DNA of 5,356 nucleotides from Chloroflexi bacterium UBA6265. Lineage in GTDB: Bacteria; Chloroflexota; Chloroflexia; Thermomicrobiales; UBA6265. Location of the stretch: positions 5,164 through 10,519 of the forward strand of contig DJVD01000220.1 of the NCBI GenBank assembly GCA_002440805.1, read 5' to 3'. Within the stretch, counting starts at the first letter, position 1, and every line of letters starts with the position of its first letter. Below, piece by piece: positions 1-5,118 of this stretch. The notes below the pieces were generated by a model. It was not told the origin of the DNA and did not search any database. It worked only from the letters and a program-made list of their open reading frames with translations. Made by a program: the position numbers and the translations under genes.

Positions 1-714
1 GTGCTGTGCGAGAAGCCCATGGCCATGAACGTGGCCGAAACCCGCGAGATGGTTGAGGCCGCCCGCGCCAACAAACGCTTCCTGATGGAAGCGATCTGGA
101 CCCGGTTCCGCCCGGCGATGGTGAAAGTGCGTGGGTTCCTCAACGATGGCAGCATAGGCGATGTGCAATACATGACCGCCACGATGGGTTGGAACAACCC
201 GTTCGATCCCGATTTCCGCCTGTTCAACAAGGATCTCGGCGGCTCGGCGCTGCTCGATGCCGGTGTCTACGCCGTGCAGATGGTGCAAATGGTGCTGGGT
301 ACACCCGAGGAAATGGTAAGCGTGGCCACACTCGGCGAGAGTGGGGTCGATGAAAACTGCATGATCACTACCCGCTACGCCAATGGTGCTGTTGCCAATG
401 CCGGTATCACCGTGCGGGCCAATAGCCGCAACCTCTGCATGATCGCTGGCAGCAATGGCAGCATCGTGATGGATCACGATTGGCACCGGCCCAGCACATT
501 TACGCTGTTCCGCAATGGCCAGGACCCGGAGTTCTTCGATTGCAGCCACGAGGGCATTGGCTACCAGTACGAGATGATGGAAGTGGGCACGTGCCTGCGC
601 GAGGGACGCACCGAGCATCCGCTGATGCCGCTGGACGATTCCCTGGTAATCGCCCAAATCATGCAGGATGCGCTGCGTAGCTGGGGCGTCACCTTCCCGT
701 ACGATCGCGACTAG
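1..714 (+). CDS. Gfo/Idh/MocA family NAD(P)-dependent oxidoreductase, 5'-truncated by window edge
   Basis: C-terminal 237 residues of a dehydrogenase that oxidises or reduces a sugar-like or diol substrate with NAD(P). The reading frame is open from base 1, and the GTG there is an internal valine rather than a start. The visible part begins at the family's EKP signature (E4-K5-P6), which normally sits near residue 95 after the nucleotide-binding Rossmann fold, so roughly 90 N-terminal residues are missing. The EAIWTRFRPAM stretch (30-40) and the LGGSALLDAGVY motif (79-90) match the dihydrodiol dehydrogenase-like branch. By recalled analogy with mammalian DHDH, K5, D86 and Y90 sit at the catalytic Lys, Asp and Tyr positions. 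The family assignment is firm, but the substrate cannot be read from the sequence. The gene ends at TAG (712-714), 23 bases before a strong hairpin, and has no evident functional link to the ion-transport genes downstream. Confidence 0.92.
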   Translation: MLCEKPMAMNVAETREMVEAARANKRFLMEAIWTRFRPAMVKVRGFLNDGSIGDVQYMTATMGWNNPFDPDFRLFNKDLGGSALLDAGVYAVQMVQMVLGTPEEMVSVATLGESGVDENCMITTRYANGAVANAGITVRANSRNLCMIAGSNGSIVMDHDWHRPSTFTLFRNGQDPEFFDCSHEGIGYQYEMMEVGTCLREGRTEHPLMPLDDSLVIAQIMQDALRSWGVTFPYDRD

Positions 715-736
715 TACGCTTCACTCCGTCCGCATC

Positions 737-767
737 GAGACCGCCCGGTTCCCCATCGGGCGGTCTC
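737..767 (+). terminator. GC-rich hairpin after the oxidoreductase gene, probable terminator
   Basis: Perfect 11-bp inverted repeat: GAGACCGCCCG (737-747) pairs with CGGGCGGTCTC (757-767) around a 9-base loop. It starts 23 bases after the stop codon and lies upstream of the ktrA promoter candidate, which is the right place for a terminator. No T-tract follows on either strand (next bases TGCGGGTT), so it is not a canonical intrinsic terminator. It could act as a U-less terminator or as a 3'-end stabilising structure before Rho-dependent termination. Confidence 0.6.
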
Positions 768-793
768 TGCGGGTTGGCGATACCTGCCTAAAG

Positions 794-821
794 TTGGGTA
801 CCATACCGGCAGACATATTAT
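794..821 (+). promoter_or_regulatory. Candidate sigma70-type promoter for ktrAB
   Basis: The -10 candidate TATTAT (816-821) matches TATAAT at 5 of 6 positions. A weak -35 candidate TTGGGT (794-799; 3 of 6) lies 16 bases upstream. Transcription would start near 828, leaving a leader of under 20 bases that still contains the Shine-Dalgarno sequence at 832-836. The support is positional and by consensus only. Confidence 0.4.
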
Positions 822-827
822 CGGTAT
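803..827. promoter_or_regulatory. Inverted repeat overlapping the ktrAB -10 region, possible operator
   Basis: ATACCG (803-808) and CGGTAT (822-827) are perfect inverted half-sites separated by 13 bases, and the candidate -10 box lies between them. This is the geometry of a repressor operator, with half-site centres about two helical turns (19 bp) apart. It could also be chance. A palindromic GGTACC (797-802) abuts the left half-site. No known regulator motif was recognised. Confidence 0.3.
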
Positions 828-831
828 TCAT

Positions 832-836
832 AAGGA
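832..836 (+). promoter_or_regulatory. Ribosome binding site that selects the GTG start of ktrA
   Basis: AAGGA lies 9 bases before the GTG at 846 but 15 bases before the in-frame ATG at 852. The spacing favours GTG 846 as the start. Confidence 0.7.
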
Positions 837-845
837 CATCGCCTC

Positions 846-1553
846 GTGCCAATGACCAAACCCAGCGGATCTCCCGAGCGTGTGACCGTGATCGGCCTCG
901 GGCGGTTCGGCACCAGTGTCGCCAAATCCTTGAGCGAGCTTGGCTATGAAGTGATGGCCATCGACCTGGATCCCCGCAAGGTCCAGGCGGCATCCGAGTA
1001 CGTCACGCTGGCCGTTGAGGGCGATGGCACTGATCGCGATCTGCTGGAGCAACTCAATGTGCAGCAATCGGATGTGGTGGTGGTGGCCCAGGGTGAGAAC
1101 CTGGAAGCCAGTGTGCTTTCCACGCTGCTGCTGAAAAAGCTCAAGGTGCCGTGGGTTGTGAGCAAGGCCAAAACCGCACTACATGGCGAGCTGCTGCACA
1201 GGGTAGGTGCCGACCGGGTGGTATTCCCGGAAATGGATGCCGGTGTGCGGCTGGCCCACTCGCTGGGTGTGCGCCATATTACCGATTACATCACCCTCTC
1301 CAATTCCGCCGGTATCGCCAAAATCGAGGCGCCGGCCAACCTGGTTGGCCACACCATCGAGAACCTGATGAAAAATGTTCAGGGGCGCATGAATGTGTTG
1401 CTGATTAAGCGTGGCAACCAGCTGGTGACAGTGCCACACTTTGGCGAAGTGATCCGCGCCCACGATGAATTGGTGCTTGTTGGTGCCGATAGCGATATCG
1501 CTCATTTCGTGAGCCACGATCCCGGCCAGGTGAAAGCCGCCAACCAGTCGTGA
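846..1553 (+). CDS. ktrA: Ktr potassium uptake system regulatory subunit KtrA (RCK/TrkA-N protein)
   Basis: Cytoplasmic 235-residue gating subunit. In the family it forms an octameric ring under the KtrB dimer and opens or closes the K+ pathway on binding ATP or ADP. It has a single RCK unit, unlike two-domain TrkA. The N-terminal Rossmann fold carries G17-L-G-R-F-G22, an acidic D40 at the end of the second strand for ribose binding, G59-D60, and the AQGENLEAS stretch (81-89). H113 and the GADRVVFPEMDAG block (121-133) follow; E129 corresponds to the E125 cation-binding Glu of Bacillus KtrA (from memory). RCK_C spans about 150-222. Length matches the family (about 220). GTG 846 is preferred because AAGGA lies 9 bases upstream. 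The stop overlaps the ktrB start by 4 bases (GTGA, 1550-1553), implying coupled translation and fixed stoichiometry. Confidence 0.93.
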   Translation: MPMTKPSGSPERVTVIGLGRFGTSVAKSLSELGYEVMAIDLDPRKVQAASEYVTLAVEGDGTDRDLLEQLNVQQSDVVVVAQGENLEASVLSTLLLKKLKVPWVVSKAKTALHGELLHRVGADRVVFPEMDAGVRLAHSLGVRHITDYITLSNSAGIAKIEAPANLVGHTIENLMKNVQGRMNVLLIKRGNQLVTVPHFGEVIRAHDELVLVGADSDIAHFVSHDPGQVKAANQS

Positions 1554-2992
1554 GCGATCGTATAGCCCGTCGGCCTGGCAACAAGGTTGTACGCAAACGC
1601 CTGGATGCCCAGCGCGTTATTGAGCTGACCGACGCTCCCCACCAATCCATCGATAAACCCACGTCCACCCTCCACGCCAAGATGTTTGTGGTGGCCGTGG
1701 TGGTGATCTTTATGCTCGGTGCAGGGCTGCTGATGCTGCCGTGGGCCACCGAGGATGGAGCCTCCACCCATTTCGTCGATGCCATGTTTACATCGGTATC
1801 GGCGTTTTCCGTGACCGGGTTAGTGACCGTGGAGACGCAGGAGCATTGGAGTTTCTTCGGCGAAATCGTCATCCTCATTTTGATCCAGATTGGTGGCTTC
1901 GGCTTTATGGCCGGCACTTCGCTGATGCTGATCGCATTGGGTCGCGGATCCAGCCTGCGGGCCCACATGATGATGCAGGATGGATCGCCAACCATGACGT
2001 TGCGGGATGCATCACAGATCTCCATGAAGATCGTGAGGTTTATGTTGGTCACCGAAACGATCGGTGCCATCATCCTCATTCCGCACTTCCTGCGGTACGA
2101 ATCTTTTCCGGTTGCAGTGTGGTGGGGAATCTTCCACTCGATCTCGGCGTTCTGCAACGCGGGATTCGACCTGCAGGGCGGCTTCGTATCTATGTCCAAT
2201 CACAACGAATCGCCCGTACTGCTGATGACCGTAGCCGGTCTCATCCAGTTTGGTGCCATTAGTTACATGGTGATGTCTGACTTGTGGAGCAAGCGCCGCT
2301 GGAAGCCGCTCCATCTTGATTCCAAGCTGGTGCTGATCACCAATTTCGCCATGATCGCTATCAGTGGTGTGCTTTTTATGGCCGTGGAATGGGGTTCGGC
2401 CATGAACTCCGTCGAGGCTCCCTGGCGACCCCTCAATGCCGTATTCCAGGCAGTCGCGGCGCGTACTGCCGGATTTTCCAGTGCCGATTGGTCGGTTGCC
2501 CACAACTCCACCATGTATTTGTGGATCGTGATCATGATGGTGGGTGGGGCGGCAGGCTCCACCGCGGGCGGTGTAAAGCTGGCCACAATTGCCGTGGTTG
2601 TGATGACCGTGATGTCCACCGTTCGTGGTCAGAGCGAACCGCAGGCATTTGGGCGCCGCATTGCCGCCCAGGTGGTGTTCCGCGCCCTTGCCATCATCAC
2701 CCTCTTCATGGCCACCCACTTCGTGCTTTCGATGATGCTGGTGATGACTGAGGACATCATGAATGATGAACGGTTCAGTTTCCTCTCACTGATGTTCGAG
2801 GCGATGAGCGCGTTGGCTACTGTGGGGCTTACCACTGGCCTGACGCCAGATTTGAGTATTGGCGGCAAGCTGGTGCTGACGCTCGGCATGTTCATCGGCC
2901 GTCTCGGCCCCATCACCGTGGTTTACGCGCTGCAGAACAAGCAGAAGCAGGAACGGTACCGATTCGCCGAATCGAATATCCGCATCGGTTAG
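1550..2992 (+). CDS. ktrB: Ktr/Trk-type potassium transporter membrane subunit KtrB
   Basis: Integral membrane K+-translocating subunit of 480 residues, built from four M1-P-M2 repeats; characterised KtrB is a homodimer and Na+-dependent. All four selectivity-filter loops are visible: SAFSVTGL (84-91, G90), SAFCNAGF (199-206, G205), ARTAGF (304-309, G308) and SALATVGL (420-427, G426). All four filter glycines are present, as expected for K+ selectivity. GGAAGSTAGG (332-341) is the glycine-rich segment after the third filter, corresponding to the gating loop region, and IGRLGP (449-454) is the late family motif. The C-terminus ends in the usual short Y-R-F...G tail. A basic tail of about 43 residues precedes the first membrane segment, slightly longer than usual. 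The start is the GTG inside the GTGA overlap with ktrA; AGGTGA (1528-1533) is 16 bases upstream, so reinitiation rather than an independent RBS is likely. Confidence 0.95.
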   Translation: MSDRIARRPGNKVVRKRLDAQRVIELTDAPHQSIDKPTSTLHAKMFVVAVVVIFMLGAGLLMLPWATEDGASTHFVDAMFTSVSAFSVTGLVTVETQEHWSFFGEIVILILIQIGGFGFMAGTSLMLIALGRGSSLRAHMMMQDGSPTMTLRDASQISMKIVRFMLVTETIGAIILIPHFLRYESFPVAVWWGIFHSISAFCNAGFDLQGGFVSMSNHNESPVLLMTVAGLIQFGAISYMVMSDLWSKRRWKPLHLDSKLVLITNFAMIAISGVLFMAVEWGSAMNSVEAPWRPLNAVFQAVAARTAGFSSADWSVAHNSTMYLWIVIMMVGGAAGSTAGGVKLATIAVVVMTVMSTVRGQSEPQAFGRRIAAQVVFRALAIITLFMATHFVLSMMLVMTEDIMNDERFSFLSLMFEAMSALATVGLTTGLTPDLSIGGKLVLTLGMFIGRLGPITVVYALQNKQKQERYRFAESNIRIG

Positions 2993-3040
2993 CAGGCAGC
3001 GCTTATCACCAACCTTCCATCTACGGGTCAGTTGTGCAGG

Positions 3041-4219
3041 TTAGGCCGGCTCGGGCACAGTGGCTTCATCGGTGGAGAGTTCATCTTGACGGGCAGCGGT
3101 GGCACGCCGCATCAACAGCGTGCCAACAATGGCTGACAGCAGTGATCCGCCCATCACTCCGATTTTGGTCGCATCCAGATGTTCCGGTGAGGTCGCGAAG
3201 GCCAGCCCACCAATAAAGAAGCTCATGGTAAAGCCGATACCGCAGATCATGGCCATTGCGTGAATCTGCGACCAGGTTACCCGCGCCGGCATCCGCGCAA
3301 CGCCAAACCGGATCAGCAACCAGATTGATCCGAAAATGCCGATCTGCTTGCCCACAAACAGCCCGAGCACAATGCCCAGCGGCAGCGAGCCTATAAACGC
3401 ATCCTGGCCCAGGCCGCTGAACGACACCCCGGCATTGGCGAAGCCGAACAATGGCAGGATGCCAAAGTTCACCCAGTACACGATCCGGTGCTCAAGGATA
3501 TTAAGCGGTGCGACGGCCGATTCCTCCGTATGTCGCGAGGGGATGGTGAGGGCCACCATGACTCCGGCCAGCGTTGCATGCAACCCGGAGTTGTACACGG
3601 CAACCCACAGGGCTACCCCCAGCACGAGGTAGGGGACCAGGCTCATGACACCGCGCTTGTTCATTACTACCAACGCGACCGAAATTGCCGCCGCCAATGC
3701 CAGCCAGCTCATTGCGAGGCCACCGGAGTAGAAGAGGGCGATCACCAGGATCGCCAGCAAATCGTCGATGATCGCCACGCCCACCAGCAGCACCCGGATG
3801 GACGCCGGCACGCGTTTGCCCAGAATCGTGAGTACGCCGAGGGCAAAGGCGATGTCTGTTGCGGTCGGGATCGCCCAACCGGCCATGAGATCCGATGATC
3901 CCCAATTCAGGCCGACGAAGATAAGCGCCGGCACCAGCATGCCGCCCAGAGCGGCAACGCCAGGGAGCAACCGGTCTCCCCACGTGGAAAGCGCGCCGCC
4001 CACCATCTCGCGCTTGATCTCGAGTCCAACCATCAGGAAGAACACCGCCATCAGGCCATCGTTAATCCAGTGATGAATTGAGAGGCCGCCAAATTTGGCC
4101 TCCAGCAGGTGGTGATATGCGTCCTGCAGGGGTGAGTTGGCAACGACGAGGGCAAATGCAGCCAACAGGAGCAGGACAATTGCGGCCGCAGGCTCGCTGC
4201 GAAAGAACCGTATGAGCAT
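3041..4219 (-). CDS. nhaA: Na+/H+ antiporter NhaA
   Basis: Inner-membrane antiporter that expels Na+ (or Li+) in exchange for protons driven by the proton motive force; 392 residues, close to E. coli NhaA (388). Numbering from ATG 4219, the ion-binding site is intact: TATDIAFALG contains D122 (E. coli D133), AIIDDL contains D152-D153 (D163-D164), and VGKQIG contains K291 (K300). The GLEIKRE motif carries E67, R70 and E71 (E78, R81, E82). H214 matches H225. In the LEH segment E243-H244 match E252-H253, but the H256 position is valine. ATG 4219 is chosen because MLIRFFRSEPAAAIVLLL aligns with the family start; an upstream GTG (4297) would add 26 non-conserved residues. Neither start has a clear Shine-Dalgarno. 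The gene converges on ktrB across a 48-base gap with no obvious terminator; its stop is TAA at 3043-3041. Confidence 0.95.
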   Translation of the reverse strand: MLIRFFRSEPAAAIVLLLLAAFALVVANSPLQDAYHHLLEAKFGGLSIHHWINDGLMAVFFLMVGLEIKREMVGGALSTWGDRLLPGVAALGGMLVPALIFVGLNWGSSDLMAGWAIPTATDIAFALGVLTILGKRVPASIRVLLVGVAIIDDLLAILVIALFYSGGLAMSWLALAAAISVALVVMNKRGVMSLVPYLVLGVALWVAVYNSGLHATLAGVMVALTIPSRHTEESAVAPLNILEHRIVYWVNFGILPLFGFANAGVSFSGLGQDAFIGSLPLGIVLGLFVGKQIGIFGSIWLLIRFGVARMPARVTWSQIHAMAMICGIGFTMSFFIGGLAFATSPEHLDATKIGVMGGSLLSAIVGTLLMRRATAARQDELSTDEATVPEPA

Positions 4220-4230
4220 GGGGCTATAAC

Positions 4231-4277
4231 CAGTCGGAAAAGTGAGGAGGCGCGCATCACCAGCAAGGCAATGACTG
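4231..4277 (-). promoter_or_regulatory. Possible folded 5' leader of nhaA
   Basis: On the nhaA strand CAGTC (4277-4273) can pair with GACTG (4235-4231), closing a domain. Inside it, GGTG (4261-4258) can pair with CGCC (4252-4249) with one G-U pair, followed by a pyrimidine-rich run containing CCTCCT, an anti-Shine-Dalgarno-like sequence. The domain ends 11 bases before the ATG at 4219. The stems are short (5 and 4 bp), so this is a suggestion only. I cannot match it to a known Na+ or Li+ riboswitch class by eye. Confidence 0.2.
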
Positions 4278-4282
4278 AGGTG

Positions 4283-4311
4283 ACTAAACGGTACCACATG
4301 GCAGGTGTCAC
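4283..4311 (-). promoter_or_regulatory. Candidate sigma70-type promoter for nhaA
   Basis: Read on the minus strand, GTGACA (4311-4306) matches the -35 consensus TTGACA at 5 of 6 positions. Exactly 17 bases later TTTAGT (4288-4283) matches TATAAT at 4 of 6. Transcription would begin near 4276, giving a leader of about 57 bases before ATG 4219. A start there excludes the upstream GTG at 4297 from that transcript, which agrees with the family-based choice of start. Confidence 0.4.
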
Positions 4312-4373
4312 ACGTTTTTCATCGCGCAGGAGCTGGGCTGGAACGTGGGGAATGGAGGTTTTGCGACAAAGGA

Positions 4374-4403
4374 TAACCGCCCGGGGGATGGCCCGGGCGG
4401 CTA
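4374..4403 (-). terminator. GC-rich hairpin with weak U-rich tail upstream of nhaA
   Basis: Perfect 9-bp inverted repeat, CCGCCCGGG (4377-4385) against CCCGGGCGG (4392-4400), with a 6-base loop. In minus-strand RNA the stem extends to 12 bp through one G-U and two A-U pairs (4401-4403 with 4374-4376). On plus-strand RNA the corresponding first extra pair is an A-C mismatch. The minus-strand RNA then continues with UCCUUUGUC, a poor but U-enriched tail. This favours function on the nhaA strand, either as an attenuator of a long nhaA leader or as a stop for antisense transcription. The 5' arm shares ACCGCCCGG with the hairpin at 737-767. Confidence 0.45.
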
Positions 4404-4412
4404 CTGAGCAAC

Positions 4413-4472
4413 ACCACGTTGTAGGAGGGAAGGGGTCGATCGACGCTGTGGCTGGCAACGGCGACCACGTTG
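4413..4472. repeat. Two direct copies of ACCACGTTG
   Basis: ACCACGTTG occurs at 4413-4421 and again at 4464-4472, start to start 51 bp apart (about five helical turns). The second copy is part of the near-palindrome ACCACGTTGGT (4464-4474). It may be a pair of regulator sites or chance. Confidence 0.3.
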
Positions 4473-4572
4473 GTGTTAACCCAATGATAGTGGTGCCGAC
4501 CTGTCAGTGAGGGTACCGATCGTATACGAAATTCGAGCCATTTGCACCACCTTATCCGCATATGTACGTACA
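4435..4572. repeat. Cluster of three perfect 10-bp palindromes
   Basis: GTCGATCGAC (4435-4444), TCGTATACGA (4520-4529) and TGTACGTACA (4563-4572) are each perfect palindromes. They do not share a consensus beyond a central purine-pyrimidine alternation, so they are not obviously one operator family. At random, about one 10-bp palindrome per kilobase is expected, so three within 138 bases is a local excess. Confidence 0.4.
4476..4541 (-). CDS. Possible 21-residue leader peptide upstream of nhaA
   Basis: An ATG at 4541-4539 on the minus strand opens a 22-codon frame ending at TAA (4478-4476). It is preceded by AAGGTGG (4553-4547) with a 5-base gap, a better Shine-Dalgarno than that of nhaA itself. 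The peptide begins MARISYTIGTL and ends LSLG; it has no membrane segment and no run of one amino acid that would mark a classical attenuation peptide. The frame ends 73 bases before the hairpin at 4403-4374. No promoter was convincingly seen upstream. It may be a leader peptide or a chance ORF. Confidence 0.25.
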   Translation of the reverse strand: MARISYTIGTLTDRSAPLSLG

Positions 4573-4645
4573 CTGATAAAGATGTTGTGTCTTGCGGGCA
4601 CATATCCGACCGAGCTCATCTGATATCGGCTCAGTTTCGGCCATT

Positions 4646-4674
4646 CTGCCGGTATCCTGCAGGCGGTTCGGCAG
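4646..4674. promoter_or_regulatory. Nested dyad upstream of nuoA, possible operator
   Basis: CTGCCG (4646-4651) and CGGCAG (4669-4674) form a perfect inverted repeat whose centre nearly coincides with the inner palindrome CCTGCAGG (4656-4663). The element ends about 10 bases before the candidate extended -10 of nuoA, covering the place where a -35 box would be. This position suits a regulator of the nuo operon, but no known motif was recognised. Confidence 0.3.
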
Positions 4675-4683
4675 GGCTGTGTG

Positions 4684-4692
4684 TGCTAACAT
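4684..4692 (+). promoter_or_regulatory. nuoA: Candidate extended -10 promoter for the nuo operon
   Basis: TGC followed by TAACAT (4687-4692) fits an extended -10 (TGn plus 4 of 6 of TATAAT). No good -35 is seen 16-18 bases upstream; that stretch belongs to the nested dyad. The start would be near 4699, giving a leader of about 40-55 bases that includes the small hairpin at 4707-4722. Confidence 0.3.
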
Positions 4693-4706
4693 ACTAGCGG
4701 TCTGTG

Positions 4707-4722
4707 GGGCGATTTCTCGCCC
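4707..4722 (+). promoter_or_regulatory. Small hairpin in the nuoA 5' leader
   Basis: GGGCGA (4707-4712) pairs perfectly with TCGCCC (4717-4722) around a TTTC loop. It lies 15 bases before ATG 4738. No T-tract follows, so it is more likely a leader structure that stabilises the nuo mRNA or affects initiation than a terminator. Confidence 0.35.
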
Positions 4723-4737
4723 GCCAGCGTCGCACGT

Positions 4738-5118
4738 ATGGAGTGGGGATTCGTGGAGTATTTTGGCAGCAACTGGATTGTCGTCGTCTTCATGGTGGTA
4801 GCTACCTTCGTCATCGGCTTCGGCATGGCGAACATCTCTACAATCATCGGGCCATCCCGTCCGAACAAGGCGAAATCGGCTCCCTATGAAAGCGGTATCC
4901 CCGATGTGAAGCCGGTGCAGGCACAGTTCACCGCCCGCTTCTACGTCATTGGTATGTTGTTCGTCATTTTCGATCTCGAAGCTGCGTTTATTTATCCCTG
5001 GGCCGTTAACTTTGATACCCTCGGCCTCGACGGTTTCGTGCATATGATGATCTTCATTGGGCTACTCATGCTCAGCTATGTGTATGCATGGAAGAAAGGT
5101 GCCCTCGAATGGGTTTGA
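4738..5118 (+). CDS. nuoA: NADH-quinone oxidoreductase subunit A (complex I)
   Basis: Small membrane subunit of proton-pumping complex I, sitting beside the quinone-binding junction of the membrane and peripheral arms; 126 residues from ATG 4738. Three membrane segments are visible (about 12-32, 68-88, 98-118). The family signature YESG (50-53) and the [17 protein letters not shown] block (68-84) contain E51, D79 and E81, the conserved acidic residues also found in E. coli NuoA. The C-terminus ends in the common GALEW motif. The start is uncertain by five residues: ATG 4738 has no Shine-Dalgarno, whereas GTG 4753 has GGAG 9 bases upstream. A stop at 4687 excludes extension beyond the leader. 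The last 10 bases overlap nuoB, marking the head of a nuo operon. Confidence 0.95.
   Translation: MEWGFVEYFGSNWIVVVFMVVATFVIGFGMANISTIIGPSRPNKAKSAPYESGIPDVKPVQAQFTARFYVIGMLFVIFDLEAAFIYPWAVNFDTLGLDGFVHMMIFIGLLMLSYVYAWKKGALEWV
4740..4743 (+). promoter_or_regulatory. Ribosome binding site supporting an alternative GTG start of nuoA
   Basis: GGAG lies 9 bases before the in-frame GTG at 4753, while the ATG at 4738 overlaps it and has no Shine-Dalgarno of its own. If used, NuoA would be 121 residues with all conserved motifs kept. Confidence 0.45.
5095..5099 (+). promoter_or_regulatory. Ribosome binding site of nuoB inside nuoA
   Basis: AAAGG lies 9 bases before ATG 5109, within the nuoA coding sequence. 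This supports ATG 5109 over the later in-frame TTG at 5115 as the nuoB start. Confidence 0.6.

Larger units (their letters stand above)
4220..4737. other. Divergent intergenic region between nhaA and nuoA
   Basis: 518 bases with no family-recognisable protein on either strand. ORFs crossing it lack conserved motifs and read into the antisense of nhaA or into low-information sequence. It holds, from nhaA outward: a possible structured nhaA 5' leader, a nhaA promoter candidate, a GC hairpin, a short SD-preceded ORF on the minus strand, three perfect 10-bp palindromes, a nested dyad and a candidate nuoA promoter. These are listed separately. No tRNA, CRISPR or insertion-sequence signature was seen. 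Confidence 0.7.

Noticed and set aside
1..3. GTG at base 1 as the start of the oxidoreductase.
   Set aside because: The following residues are the EKP motif that normally follows a complete Rossmann domain, so the gene must begin before the window.
715..845. c-di-AMP or other riboswitch upstream of ktrAB.
   Set aside because: After the terminator hairpin only about 75 bases remain, with the likely transcription start under 20 bases before ktrA; no riboswitch core motif was recognised.
1405..2199. Long open frame antisense to the end of ktrA and the start of ktrB (264 codons).
   Set aside because: It lies opposite well-conserved KtrA/KtrB coding sequence, and its translation has no recognisable domain; it is a by-product of GC-rich codon use.
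2012..2719. Antisense frame of 235 codons rich in His and Gly.
   Set aside because: Mirrors the Met, Val and Ala codons of KtrB membrane segments on the other strand; no family resemblance.
2960..2974. Tight inverted repeat CGATTCG-C-CGAATCG near the end of ktrB.
   Set aside because: The single-base centre does not allow a stable hairpin as written, no T-tract follows, and it encodes the conserved KtrB C-terminal tail; probably chance.
4220..4297. Extension of NhaA by 26 residues to a GTG at 4297.
   Set aside because: The added residues do not resemble NhaA N-termini, there is no Shine-Dalgarno, and a plausible promoter overlaps the GTG.
4271..4510. Plus-strand frame of 79 codons in the divergent gap, with an AGGAGG inside it at 4423-4428.
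   Set aside because: Low-information translation; no start codon is properly spaced after the AGGAGG; its first part is antisense to the nhaA leader.
4319..4603. Minus-strand frame with Val-Val-Leu-Leu codons just before the GC hairpin, resembling a branched-chain amino acid attenuation peptide.
   Set aside because: No start codon with a Shine-Dalgarno sits close upstream in that frame, the T-tract is weak, and the downstream gene is an ion antiporter, not an amino acid biosynthesis gene.
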